Assembly (NCBI GenBank): GCA_036156195.1 | Contig: JAYZUZ010000018.1 | Span: 124,001-188,000 of the forward strand | Direction: 5' to 3' | DNA length: 64,000 bases | DNA from: Abyssibacter sp036156195 | GTDB lineage: Bacteria > Pseudomonadota > Gammaproteobacteria > Nevskiales > OUC007 | Shown: in pieces, positions 8,170 to 16,707 of the stretch | How positions within the stretch are numbered: the first letter of the stretch is position 1 | Layout: each line of letters opens with the position of its first letter | Made by a program: the position numbers and the translations under genes | Notes under the pieces: model-generated | The model's database searches: none | What the model was told of the DNA's origin: nothing | The model's input: the letters and a program-made list of their open reading frames with translations, nothing else

Positions 8170-9411
8170 TCAACGTCCACGCCCCCGGCGCGGTGGCTCA
8201 GAAAGATACCCGACCTGCCCAATGCGTCGACGTAATCGACCTCCGAGCAACCTGCGATCCAATCGCTTGAGTAATCCGCGAAAGTCCAGCTCGCGCTGCC
8301 GTCGGTGCAGGACTTCTATTGGACGGCGCAAGTCGTGACGTCCCTGCTGCAGCAGCAGCGGCAAGGCCTCCAAATAGTCCTCGTACTCCAGATCCATGTT
8401 GCCGAACCGCAGCAGGGTCGCTGCGTCCAGTCGATCGACCGGGAACAGCCGGGAACCCCGTAGCGCCCCCAGCCCCTCAAGCATCATCATCGTGCGAACG
8501 CACTTCTCGCACGCTCCACAATTGAAGAAGCCAGGCGGCGGCTGAACATCACAAACACGCAGGTGCGCCAGTGCGATCGGAGAGGCAACGATCTCACGCG
8601 TTTTTTCAAGTCGAGACATGTCGATGCTGTCATGTTCGACAGCCACATCGTGACTACTGAAACAGGGGTCCAACAGCGGATGGGTTCCCCACGGCTCCAT
8701 GGAACGCATGTGGTCGGAAGACGCGATCAGTACCCGATTCACTTGACTGGGCAGACCCTGAGCAATCGCTGCCAGCGCAGCGCCATTGTAGGTCCTTGTC
8801 CAGTAATAGTAGCCAGGATCCCGGTCCATCCAGTGGCGATAAATGTTGGTCTCCGCCGTCAGCAATTCGACGCCGAGCTGAGCGGTCACGTCACGCAACA
8901 CTAGCGTGGCCGTATCGAAGCTCTCGCGGGTGACTTCACGCTGCAATCCGTAGACGCTCATGCATCGCCGAACCCGGTCTGGATGGCCAGGCGCGTACTG
9001 CTGATGATTGCGCAAGAGCGTGCCCCAAGAATCTACACCGCCCGAGAAATAGCTGGCAGTGACGGGAGCGGCCGTCGATGTAGCCGTCTCCACCGTATCC
9101 ACCTCCAGCAGCATCGGCCGATCTCTGAATTCGAACCAGTAGTTAAGCCATGCCAGCGCCGTCTGGAGATTACGTAACAACGTCGGACAGACGGGCTGAT
9201 CCAGCGCGAGCCGTGACTCCCCAAAAACCATGCTGGGGATGGCCGCAGCAACCAGAAATGCATTGGCAGCACCCAGCAATGAGCCATCGAAACCGCCGTG
9301 ATAGCGCACGAAGAGCTCCTCGCCGCCAAACGCGTTGTCTTCCCAGAGGAGCCGCGCCCGCAGCACAAGTTCACCCTGCTCTTGTTCACAACGAATCTGT
9401 GTGAGGCGCAT
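8170..9411 (-). CDS. PP-loop ATP-pyrophosphatase-like protein with Cys cluster
   Basis: The product is 413 residues from the ATG at 9411 (AGGTGG upstream); a GTG at 9462 would add 17 residues. An SGGVDS motif (about residue 122-127 of the shorter form) matches the PP-loop that binds ATP in N-type ATP pyrophosphatases (QueC, asparagine synthase, TilS). A C-terminal FFNCGACEKCVRTM cluster (Cx2Cx2C) resembles the zinc site of QueC-like enzymes. The N-terminal 120 residues have no recognisable domain. Such proteins adenylate a carboxyl or carbonyl group; the substrate is unknown. It sits just upstream of a flippase and may modify a surface glycan or a small molecule. The family appears poorly characterised. 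Confidence 0.7.
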   Translation of the reverse strand: MRLTQIRCEQEQGELVLRARLLWEDNAFGGEELFVRYHGGFDGSLLGAANAFLVAAAIPSMVFGESRLALDQPVCPTLLRNLQTALAWLNYWFEFRDRPMLLEVDTVETATSTAAPVTASYFSGGVDSWGTLLRNHQQYAPGHPDRVRRCMSVYGLQREVTRESFDTATLVLRDVTAQLGVELLTAETNIYRHWMDRDPGYYYWTRTYNGAALAAIAQGLPSQVNRVLIASSDHMRSMEPWGTHPLLDPCFSSHDVAVEHDSIDMSRLEKTREIVASPIALAHLRVCDVQPPPGFFNCGACEKCVRTMMMLEGLGALRGSRLFPVDRLDAATLLRFGNMDLEYEDYLEALPLLLQQGRHDLRRPIEVLHRRQRELDFRGLLKRLDRRLLGGRLRRRIGQVGYLSEPPRRGRGR

Positions 9412-9562
9412 CCGCTCGATACCACCTAGAAAAACCTGGAATGAATATGGCCCGTAAAGCACCAGGAAGGTCGTCAGGACCTATACAGCTCCTGTGCATG
9501 CTAACCAATTCGTGCCCCCAACGCCTGCGCCAACTCGACGCCCTCACCTGCGCGTGGACCAC

Positions 9563-9587
9563 AAAAAAACCCGCCAATGGCGGGTTT
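9563..9587 (-). terminator. Rho-independent terminator of the tRNA operon
   Basis: A stem AAACCCGCC / GGCGGGTTT with an AAT loop (9576-9578) is followed on the minus strand by an uninterrupted run of seven T. It lies about 30 bases downstream of tRNA-Lys and before the PP-loop gene, so it ends the His-Lys tRNA transcript. Confidence 0.85.
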
Positions 9588-9615
9588 GCATCCAGTGTGG
9601 GCACTGGCATCGATT

Positions 9616-9691
9616 TGGTGGGCCGTCAGGGACTCGAACCCCGAACCAAAAGATTAAGAGTCTTCTGCTCTACCAATTGAGCTAACGGCCC
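9616..9691 (-). tRNA. tRNA-Lys (CTT)
   Basis: A 76-base cloverleaf with encoded CCA. The acceptor is GGGCCGT/ACGGCCC, the D arm GCTC-GAGC, and the anticodon loop CTCTTAA gives anticodon CTT. The T loop is TTCGAGT. It is 6 bases downstream of tRNA-His in one transcript. Confidence 0.95.
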
Positions 9692-9697
9692 ATAAGA

Positions 9698-9774
9698 TGG
9701 GGTGGACGATGGGACTTGAACCCACGACCACCGGGATCACAACCCGGGGCTCTACCAACTGAGCTACGCCCACC
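9698..9774 (-). tRNA. tRNA-His (GTG)
   Basis: A 77-base cloverleaf including the extra 5' G (G-1) typical of tRNA-His and encoded CCA. The acceptor is GTGGGCG/CGTCCAC and the anticodon loop TTGTGAT gives GTG. It is first in the two-gene tRNA operon. Confidence 0.95.
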
Positions 9775-9803
9775 ATCGCCAGCCGGAACGGCGTGGGGCG
9801 CGA

Positions 9804-9832
9804 AGTATAGTGAGATTGCGCTAGCGTGACAA
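9804..9832 (-). promoter_or_regulatory. Sigma-70 promoter of the tRNA-His/Lys operon
   Basis: On the minus strand TTGTCA (9827-9832) is followed by a 17-base spacer and TATACT (9804-9809), then a GC-rich discriminator (TTCGCGCC) typical of stringently controlled stable-RNA promoters. The -35 box lies inside the last codons (Leu-Ser) of the acetoacetyl-CoA synthetase gene. Confidence 0.85.
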
Positions 9833-11746
9833 TGCTGGTGGCCGGGTATCGAACAACTCGGCGCCGACCAGCGCATTCCGATTGCGGACCACCCCACCCT
9901 CAATCCAGGTTTTGAGCGCCAGTTCGGCGGTTTTACCCGTCCTGGTTTTGGGGATGCTGGCCACGGCAAAAATGTCACGTGGCACATGCCGCGGCGACGC
10001 TTCGCTACGCAATCGGCGGCGAATGTCCTGGGCCAGAGCGTCGTCCAGCGCCCCCTGACTCAGCACCACGAACAGCACGATGCGCACTTCGCCATCGACG
10101 TCGGCGCCTATGGCCGCAGCCTCGGCAATCTTTGGCATCCGCTCCAGCACGCGATAAAGCTCTGCCGTGCCAATTCGAACCCCTCCCGGATTCAGCGTGG
10201 CATCCGACCGGCCGTGAATGATGTAGCCGCCCTCCGGCGTCTTCTCAGCAAAATCACCGTGGTGCCAGATGCCGGCGAAATGCTCGAAGTAGGCGGCGCG
10301 GTACCGGGTGCCATCCGGATCGTTCCAGAACGCCACAGGCATCGACGGAAACGGTGACCTGCAAACCAACTCCCCCTTGTGTCCGGGGGGGCACGACGCC
10401 CCGCTTTCATCGGCGACATCCACATCCATGCCCAATCCGGCACATTGAATCTGCCCCTGATAAACCGCTGCGGTGGGATTGCCGAGCACAAAGCAGGAAA
10501 CAATGTCCGTGCCGCCGGAGATGGATGCCAGCTGGACATCCTGCTTAATCGCCTCGTACACGTAGGCAAAACCCTCGGGCGACAATGGAGAGCCGGTCGA
10601 GCAAATCGTCTTGAGCGCCGACAGATCGTGGCGATCCGCCGGCCGAATCCCGCTCTTCCGAACGGCGTTAATCCAACCAGCAGATACACCCAACAAGCTG
10701 ACGCGATGGCGCTGCGCGATGTCGAAGAGTACGTCCGTCTGCGGATACGCAGGGCTGCCCTCGTACAGAACAATGGTGGCGCTGCTGGCCAGCACGGAGA
10801 CCAGCCAGTTCCACATCATCCAACCGCAGGTGGTGAAATAAAGCACCCGATCGCCCGGCGCGATGTCGGAGTGCAGCTGGTGCTCCTTGAGGTGCTGCAA
10901 CAAAGTCCCTCCGGCGCCATGCACGATGCACTTGGGCTGACCGGTCGTACCACTGGAGAACAGGATATACAGCGGGTGATCAAACGGCAGTGGCTGGTAG
11001 GCGCAGCCGTCAGACTCCAGCGCATCCCAGGCCAGCCAGCCTGACGGCGGCGACTCACCCAGATACGACACCATGACCAGACGCTTCAGCGTCGTCAGCG
11101 CGGCGCGCACCGCCTCCAATTTGTCCCGCACATCGAACAGCTTGCCGCCATACCGGTAACCGTCTACGGCAAACAATACGGTCGGGCGAATCTGTTCGAA
11201 GCGATCAAGTATCCCCTGCATACCGAAGTCGGGCGAACAGGAGGACCACACCGCCCCAATCTTGGCTGCTGCCAGTGCAGCGATGACGGTTTCTGGCAGA
11301 TTCGGCATGACGGCGGCTACGCGATCCCCGGCGACAACCCCTTGGGCCTGGAGCCAGCCGGCAACCGCATCGACGCGCATCCGCAGCTCGGCACGCGTCA
11401 TGTCGCGATCGGGGACACCCTCACCCGTGGCAATCATCGCCAAATCACTGTCACGACCACGTTCGATCAGGTTCTCGGCAAAATTCAGTCGCGCATCGGG
11501 GAAAAAACGCGTTTCCGGCAGCCGGTCCTCCGGGACCGTCGTGTCGCGTGAGCCCGGCTCACCGATGACATCGGCAAACTGCCAGATGCTCCGCCAGAAG
11601 GCGCCGCGGTGCCGGGTCGACCACTGATGCAACGCGGCGTAGTCCGCATGGGCAGGGATGCCGGCAGCCTGCAACCAGTCCACATACTTTGTCAGGCCGC
11701 AGCCGGCGATCCGCTCGGCAGAGGGTATCCACAATGGTTCAGTCAT
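9821..11746 (-). CDS. Acetoacetyl-CoA synthetase
   Basis: The product is 641 residues, the usual length for this family. It is an adenylate-forming enzyme with the N-terminal acetyl-CoA-synthetase-like domain, the P-loop SSGTTGQPKCIVHG (about residues 255-270), a YFTTCGWMMWNW motif, HHGDFAEKTPEGGYIIHGRSDATLNPGGVRIG, and the C-terminal catalytic Lys in KTRTGK. It converts acetoacetate, ATP and CoA to acetoacetyl-CoA. The ATG at 11746 overlaps the maiA stop by ATGA; upstream in-frame codons lie inside maiA. As the last gene of the tyrosine operon it disposes of the acetoacetate released by FahA, in place of the more usual CoA transferase. Confidence 0.9.
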   Translation of the reverse strand: MTEPLWIPSAERIAGCGLTKYVDWLQAAGIPAHADYAALHQWSTRHRGAFWRSIWQFADVIGEPGSRDTTVPEDRLPETRFFPDARLNFAENLIERGRDSDLAMIATGEGVPDRDMTRAELRMRVDAVAGWLQAQGVVAGDRVAAVMPNLPETVIAALAAAKIGAVWSSCSPDFGMQGILDRFEQIRPTVLFAVDGYRYGGKLFDVRDKLEAVRAALTTLKRLVMVSYLGESPPSGWLAWDALESDGCAYQPLPFDHPLYILFSSGTTGQPKCIVHGAGGTLLQHLKEHQLHSDIAPGDRVLYFTTCGWMMWNWLVSVLASSATIVLYEGSPAYPQTDVLFDIAQRHRVSLLGVSAGWINAVRKSGIRPADRHDLSALKTICSTGSPLSPEGFAYVYEAIKQDVQLASISGGTDIVSCFVLGNPTAAVYQGQIQCAGLGMDVDVADESGASCPPGHKGELVCRSPFPSMPVAFWNDPDGTRYRAAYFEHFAGIWHHGDFAEKTPEGGYIIHGRSDATLNPGGVRIGTAELYRVLERMPKIAEAAAIGADVDGEVRIVLFVVLSQGALDDALAQDIRRRLRSEASPRHVPRDIFAVASIPKTRTGKTAELALKTWIEGGVVRNRNALVGAELFDTRPPALSR

Positions 11747-12384
11747 TCGGCATCCGGTTGGGCATTGGGATGTGCACGTTGAAAAGCCGGCAAGCTGCGG
11801 CAATGTCGCGTCACCCGCGCGAGTGCGGGAAACTCGTCGAGGGCGATGCCAAAACGCTCGGCGTTGTACATCTGTGGCACCAGTACCACATCCGCCAGTG
11901 TCGGTGCCTCGCCCATGCAGTAGTCGCCCGCTGCTGGGTCCAGCATCTGCTCCAGCGCGGCCAGGCCGCGACGGATCCAGTGCGCCGACCACTGCACGCG
12001 CATCTCGTCTGGGTGGCCCAGGGCATCGGTGAGATGCTGCAGCACGCTCAGGTTCTGCAGAGGCTGAATGTCACAGGCCACGGTCTGGGCGAAGGCCAGC
12101 ACGCGGCTGCGTTCAGGTTGATGCACCGGGATGAGCGTAGGCTCGGCTTGCACCGATTCCAAATAGTCGATGATGGCCAGCGACTGGCTCAGACGCAGGT
12201 CCCCGTCGACCAACAGCGGCACATAACCCTGAGGATTTATTGCGGCGTAGGCCGCCTGGCGCTGCTGTCCACCGTCGCGCACCAGGTGGACAGGCATCAA
12301 CTCATAAGCCATGCCCTTGAGTTCAAGGGCGATCCGCACCCGGTAGCTGGATGAAGATCGCCAGTAGCTGTACAGCTGCATCAA
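11743..12384 (-). CDS. maiA: Maleylacetoacetate isomerase
   Basis: The product is 213 residues, a zeta-class glutathione-S-transferase fold. The N-terminal thioredoxin-like domain carries SSSSYRVRIALELKG (the family signature around the active-site Ser), then INPQGYVPLLVDGD and the QSLAIIDYLE glutathione-binding turn, followed by the helical domain. It isomerises maleylacetoacetate to fumarylacetoacetate using glutathione. It overlaps fahA upstream and the acetoacetyl-CoA synthetase gene downstream by 4 bases each, so the three are translationally coupled. Confidence 0.93.
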   Translation of the reverse strand: MMQLYSYWRSSSSYRVRIALELKGMAYELMPVHLVRDGGQQRQAAYAAINPQGYVPLLVDGDLRLSQSLAIIDYLESVQAEPTLIPVHQPERSRVLAFAQTVACDIQPLQNLSVLQHLTDALGHPDEMRVQWSAHWIRRGLAALEQMLDPAAGDYCMGEAPTLADVVLVPQMYNAERFGIALDEFPALARVTRHCRSLPAFQRAHPNAQPDAE

Positions 12385-13397
12385 CGGCGCTCGACCTCTG
12401 CCACGGTCTGCTCAATGGCACCGAAAATACTCTGCCCGGCCTCATCGAACATCTCGATTCGCACCGTGTCACCATCTTTCAGAAACGGTGTCTTGAAATC
12501 ACCGGTCTCGATCTTGTCGAGCATCCGGCGTTCGGCGATGCAGCTGTAGCCACGCCCGCCCTCGCTCACCGGCTTGCCGGGCCCACCGTCCTCACCCCGG
12601 TTCGAAATCGTCCCGCTGCCGATAATCGTGCCGCTGCATAGGCTCCGCGTCCGGGCGGCATGGGCCACCAGCTGCGGAAAGTCGAAGGTCATGTCCTGCC
12701 CGGTCTGCGGGCAGCCAAACAACTCGCCATTAAGCGAGGAACGCAATTCACCAAACAGCTTGCGGCCATCCCAGGCACCGCCCAGCTCATCCGGCGTGAC
12801 AGCCACAGGCGAGAACGCGCTGGCCGGCTTGCTCTGGAAGAACCCGAACCCCTTGGCCAGCTCGCCCGGAATGAGATTCCGCAGCGAAACGTCGTTGACC
12901 AGCATGATCAAGCGGATGCGCTCGGCGGCGAGTTCCGGCGACGCGCCCATGGGCACATCATCGGTCACCACCGCGACCTCGGCCTCGAAATCCGTGCCCC
13001 AGTTGCGGTCAAAAATGTCGATGCTGTCGCGCGGCCCGAGAAAGCCATCCGAACCGCCCTGGTACATCAGCGGATCCGTCCAGAAACTCTCCGGAAGTTC
13101 AGCACCGCGGGCCCGGCGGACCAGTTCCACGTGATTGACATAGGCGCTGCCGTCAGCCCATTGGTAGGCGCGCGGCAGGGGCGATTCACAGGCTGCCGCA
13201 TCAAACGGAAATGCATCGTCCATGCGACGGGTGGCCAACGCCTCGGCGGCCATCTCCAGCTGTGGGCGCGCCTCCTCCCAGTTATCCAGTGCAGCCTGCA
13301 GCGTCACGTAGGGCGCCAGCACGGCTTGAGACAATTCGGTGTTGACGACCAGCAGTCGGCCATCTCGGGTGCCATCTCGAAGACTGGCTAGTTTCAT
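12381..13397 (-). CDS. fahA: Fumarylacetoacetase
   Basis: The product is 338 residues of the FAA-hydrolase fold. Metal-binding acidic residues appear in the WGTDFEAEVAVVTDDVP segment (Glu pair) and LVNDVSLRNLIP (Asp), with GTIIGSGTISNR near residue 250. It hydrolyses fumarylacetoacetate to fumarate and acetoacetate, the last carbon-cleaving step of tyrosine breakdown. Shorter than mammalian FAH (about 420), it belongs to the compact bacterial type. It lies between hmgA (33-base gap) and maiA (4-base overlap). Confidence 0.92.
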   Translation of the reverse strand: MKLASLRDGTRDGRLLVVNTELSQAVLAPYVTLQAALDNWEEARPQLEMAAEALATRRMDDAFPFDAAACESPLPRAYQWADGSAYVNHVELVRRARGAELPESFWTDPLMYQGGSDGFLGPRDSIDIFDRNWGTDFEAEVAVVTDDVPMGASPELAAERIRLIMLVNDVSLRNLIPGELAKGFGFFQSKPASAFSPVAVTPDELGGAWDGRKLFGELRSSLNGELFGCPQTGQDMTFDFPQLVAHAARTRSLCSGTIIGSGTISNRGEDGGPGKPVSEGGRGYSCIAERRMLDKIETGDFKTPFLKDGDTVRIEMFDEAGQSIFGAIEQTVAEVERR

Positions 13398-13430
13398 GCG
13401 AAATCCTTGCTCACGATGGGGTGGGCTGGA

Positions 13431-14579
13431 CTAGGCCGGCGGCCGTGCGTCAGCGACGCGCCAGCTATCCGCATAGGCCTTGAGTTCTACGGCGTCCAGC
13501 GCCGGACCGGCCTGCAGCGGATCACGTGTATCCAGCATCACCGCAACCTCTTCAGTGAATGTCTTGGCGCTGGCCTGCCCTGCGGCCAGTGCCTTCGGGT
13601 GCGGGCCATGCGTGAACCCGCTGGGGTGCCAGGTGATCGTGCCCGGCTCGATATTGTCACGCGAGAAGAAGTCTCCCGCGTGATAAAAGATGACCTCGTC
13701 AAAATCATCGTTATTGTGGAAAAACGGCACCTTCAGCGCCCCCGGATCCGATTCGATCGGACGCGGCACGAAGGTGCAGATCACGAACCGACCCGCCACA
13801 AAGGTGGTATGCGCCGAGGGCGGCAGGTGATAGCGATGACTCATCAGTGGGCGAATATGCCGCCAGTTGATCCGGACGACGGCGAGATCCCCATGCCAGC
13901 CGATGGCATCAAGCGGGCTGTAGTCGTAGTGCACCCGCGACACCTGCCCCAGACGCTTGATTTCCACCGTCCAGGGTTCATCGGTTTGCTGCGCCAGGAA
14001 TGCCTCGTCGATGGCCGGCACATCGAGCATGGCCGGGTCGAAGATCGCCTGCGGCCCAACCAGACCCTTCTCGGGCAGCTGGTAGCTGTCGTTCGTGGCC
14101 TCGATCATCAGCAGCGTCATTGGAGACGCGGGTTCCAGACGCCACATGGTGCCGCGTGGAATGACCACGTAGTCGCCCTGCTCCAGTTCCAGATGGCCGT
14201 AGTCGCAGTACATTGCGCCGCCGCCCGCATGCACGAACAGCAGTTCGTCGCCGTCGGCGTTACGGGCCAGCGCGGGCATGGGCGCATCCAGCCGCCATAA
14301 CCGGTATTGCACGGCGGCGTTATGCAGCAACGTAGGCGCCGACCAAGGGCTTTGATCGCTGGCCGGCAAGGCGGTTAGATCATAGGCCCGGGGCCGCAGC
14401 TCGCCCTCCCAGCGCGTCCAGCTGGTTGGCGGCCGACGATGGTGGAAATGCGCCGTCGGGCCGAAAAAGCCGGATCGTCCGGCCTCGCGTTCATACGGCG
14501 CCTGCTCCGGAAAGTCCGCATGCGCCTGACGCGAGATTGTCCCTTCACGGTGGGGGTGTTGAATCCAGCGACGCGACAT
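13431..14579 (-). CDS. hmgA: Homogentisate 1,2-dioxygenase (short form)
   Basis: The product is 382 residues in two cupin-like halves. The iron site is visible in VPFFHNNDDFDEVIFYHAGDF (His and Glu) and SGFTHGPHP (His), matching the known His-Glu-His triad; an upstream VIPRGTMWRL turn marks the first cupin. It opens the ring of homogentisate with O2 to give maleylacetoacetate. It is about 50 residues shorter than the Pseudomonas/human type, mainly at the N terminus, but all ligands are present. It begins 6 bases after hpd ends. Confidence 0.92.
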   Translation of the reverse strand: MSRRWIQHPHREGTISRQAHADFPEQAPYEREAGRSGFFGPTAHFHHRRPPTSWTRWEGELRPRAYDLTALPASDQSPWSAPTLLHNAAVQYRLWRLDAPMPALARNADGDELLFVHAGGGAMYCDYGHLELEQGDYVVIPRGTMWRLEPASPMTLLMIEATNDSYQLPEKGLVGPQAIFDPAMLDVPAIDEAFLAQQTDEPWTVEIKRLGQVSRVHYDYSPLDAIGWHGDLAVVRINWRHIRPLMSHRYHLPPSAHTTFVAGRFVICTFVPRPIESDPGALKVPFFHNNDDFDEVIFYHAGDFFSRDNIEPGTITWHPSGFTHGPHPKALAAGQASAKTFTEEVAVMLDTRDPLQAGPALDAVELKAYADSWRVADARPPA

Positions 14580-14585
14580 GGCGAA

Positions 14586-15695
14586 TCAGCCGTCCGACTG
14601 GATGACGCCGCGACGCACCTGATCTTCCTCAATCGATTCAAACAGGGCCTTGAAATTCCCTTCGCCGAAGCCTTCGTTGCCCTTGCGCTGAATGATCTCG
14701 AAAAAGATCGGACCGATGACCGTCTGGGTGAAGATCTGCAGCAAGATGCCATCGTTCTCGGTGGGTGCGCCATCGATCAGAATCTTCAGCCGCTGCAGGC
14801 GACTGACATCCTCGCCGTGCCCCGCCACGCGTTCGTCCACCTTCTCGTAGTAGGTGTCCGGCGTGTCCATGAACTCGGTACCGGCCGCCTTGAGCGCCTC
14901 AACCGTCGCGTAAATGTCATCAGTGGCCAGGGCAATGTGCTGGATGCCCTCGCCATTGTATTCACGCAGGAATTCCTCGATCTGGGACTTGTCGTCTGAC
15001 GACTCGTTGATCGGAATCCGAATCTTGCCGCAGGGTGAGGTCATCGCGCGCGAGAACAAGCCGGTCAGTTTGCCCTCGATATCGAAGTAGCGGATCTCCC
15101 GGAAATTGCCGATCCGCTCATAGAACCCGGACCACACATCCATGTTTCCGCGATTGACGTTGTGGGTCAGGTGATCCAGCAGCTTAAGCCCCACCCCGGT
15201 CGGCTGCTGATCCTTGACGCCCGGCAGGGGCTGAAAGTCCACGTCATAAATCGTGTGACTGCCGTAGCGGTCGACGAAGTACAGAATCGAGTCACCGATG
15301 CCGTAGACCGCCGGGATCTTCAGCTCCATAAAGCCTGTCGGCGCCTCAAAGGGCACGGCGCCCTGCGCCACGGCATGCTCGAATGCAGCCTTGGCGTCCT
15401 TGACCCGGAACGCCATGGCGCAGGCACAAGGCCCATGAGCGCGGGCAAACGCCGCGAAATGCGTGTAGGGCGTGGCATTCACCAGAAAATTGATATCACC
15501 CTGGCGATAAAGCGTCACATCCTTGCTGCGATGCTTGGCGATCGCCTTGAAGCCCAGCGAGCGGAACAGCGCGTGCAGCTGCTCGATCCCCTCCGGAGTG
15601 GGTGCGGTGTATTCGACAAACTCGAAACCATCGGTGCCCAGCGGGTTGATGGAATCTGCGGCTTCGCTCATCTGCTGTTGTGCAGTTGCATTCAT
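14586..15695 (-). CDS. hpd: 4-Hydroxyphenylpyruvate dioxygenase
   Basis: The product is 369 residues with tandem vicinal-oxygen-chelate modules. Iron ligands are His in LLDHLTHNV, His in GIQHIALATDDI and Glu in GPIFFEIIQRKGNEGFGEGNF. It converts 4-hydroxyphenylpyruvate to homogentisate with decarboxylation and side-chain migration. I chose the ATG at 15695 (GGAG 10 bases upstream) over a GTG at 15710 that would add 5 residues. The gene lies between phhA and hmgA in the same operon. Confidence 0.93.
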   Translation of the reverse strand: MNATAQQQMSEAADSINPLGTDGFEFVEYTAPTPEGIEQLHALFRSLGFKAIAKHRSKDVTLYRQGDINFLVNATPYTHFAAFARAHGPCACAMAFRVKDAKAAFEHAVAQGAVPFEAPTGFMELKIPAVYGIGDSILYFVDRYGSHTIYDVDFQPLPGVKDQQPTGVGLKLLDHLTHNVNRGNMDVWSGFYERIGNFREIRYFDIEGKLTGLFSRAMTSPCGKIRIPINESSDDKSQIEEFLREYNGEGIQHIALATDDIYATVEALKAAGTEFMDTPDTYYEKVDERVAGHGEDVSRLQRLKILIDGAPTENDGILLQIFTQTVIGPIFFEIIQRKGNEGFGEGNFKALFESIEEDQVRRGVIQSDG

Positions 15696-15747
15696 TTGTG
15701 TGGTCTCCACATGCGGCAGCGCAGCGGTCTGCGGCTGCCGAGTCAGG

Positions 15748-16542
15748 TCAGGCCGTGGCGGCCTTGGGCGGAAAAAGAGGTTCGAACAGGCCTTGGCGCT
15801 GGGCGTCGTGGACGCAGGCCATCAGGTCCATGCGCGTCAGCTCGGACAAGCGCGACAGCGAGTCGATGACGTAGTACAGCGGCTGCATGATGTCGATGCG
15901 ATAAGGCGTACGCAGCGCATTCATCAACTCAAACGGCTGCCGCTGCGGCACATCCGACAAGGCATGCTCGGTCTCCCCAATTGAGGACAGGATACCGCCC
16001 CCATAAATGCGCATGCCCTGGGGCGTGTCGATCAAGCCGAATTCGACGGTGAACCAGTACAGGCGTGCCAGATACACGCGCTCTTCCTTGCTGGCGGCAA
16101 GACCCAACCGGCCATAGGTCTCCGTGAAATCCGCAAAGTGCTGATTGGTCAGCAACGGCGTGTGGCCGAACAGCTCGTGAAAGATATCCGGCTCTTTCAG
16201 GTAATCCAGCTCCGACCGCTTGCGAATAAACGTCGCCGCAGGAAACTGTCGATTCGCCAGCAACTGGAAGAACTCGCTGAACGGAATCAGCGCGGGAACC
16301 CTGGCCACAGACCACCCCGTGCAAGCTTGCAGCACACGAGATACGTCGTCGAGCTGGGGGATGCGATCCGCAGGAAACTGCAGCCGCTCCAGCCCATCCA
16401 TGTACGCGTCGCAGGCCTTGCCTTCGATCGCCGCCATCTGCCGATTCAGCAAAATGGCCCAGGTTTCGTTTTCTTCCTCGGTGTAGCGCACCACACCGAA
16501 TGCGTCGGGCTGGCGAGCGGTGTAATCCGTACTCTTGCCCAT
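15748..16542 (-). CDS. phhA: Phenylalanine-4-hydroxylase
   Basis: The product is 264 residues, a pterin-dependent aromatic amino-acid hydroxylase catalytic domain without a regulatory domain, as usual in bacteria. The iron ligands are the two His of HELFGHTPLL and the Glu in VEFGLIDTPQGMRIYGGGILSS. It converts phenylalanine to tyrosine. The ATG at 16542 has GGTGGAG 7 bases upstream and matches Pseudomonas PhhA in length; the ATG at 16572 would add 10 residues. It is the first gene of the Phe/Tyr operon. No tyrosine aminotransferase or PhhB (pterin dehydratase) is in the window; they must lie elsewhere. Confidence 0.94.
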   Translation of the reverse strand: MGKSTDYTARQPDAFGVVRYTEEENETWAILLNRQMAAIEGKACDAYMDGLERLQFPADRIPQLDDVSRVLQACTGWSVARVPALIPFSEFFQLLANRQFPAATFIRKRSELDYLKEPDIFHELFGHTPLLTNQHFADFTETYGRLGLAASKEERVYLARLYWFTVEFGLIDTPQGMRIYGGGILSSIGETEHALSDVPQRQPFELMNALRTPYRIDIMQPLYYVIDSLSRLSELTRMDLMACVHDAQRQGLFEPLFPPKAATA

Positions 16543-16606
16543 GTTGTCTCCACCAGCGCGTGACCCTGTCACGAGTCATCACGCTCGATTCAATGATGAT
16601 GGGGGC

Positions 16607-16665
16607 AGTATACGAGATTGCGACGGACCACTCGCCGGATGACCGGTCCTGACAATGTCAGGACC
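16607..16665 (-). promoter_or_regulatory. Putative phhA operon promoter region with palindrome
   Basis: A perfect 9-bp inverted repeat with a 3-base centre (GGTCCTGAC-AAT-GTCAGGACC, 16645-16665) lies about 35 bases upstream of a -10-like TATACT (16607-16612, minus strand). No good -35 is seen, which would fit an activator-dependent promoter. It does not match the TyrR/PhhR box (TGTAAA-N6-TTTACA). It could instead be a factor-dependent terminator hairpin for the esterase gene, but there is no T-tract. Confidence 0.4.
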
Positions 16666-16707
16666 GCCGGCCGCTGAACGTCGCCAGCGCCGGCGCCTGA
16701 CGCGCCA

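Noticed and set aside
6548..9615. Genomic island inserted at the tRNA-Lys 3' end
   Set aside because: The flippase and PP-loop genes look accessory, but I see no integrase and no second copy of the tRNA 3' end.
9441..9685. Plus-strand frames containing GRQGLEPRTKRL-like sequence
   Set aside because: Spurious translation across the antisense of tRNA-Lys.
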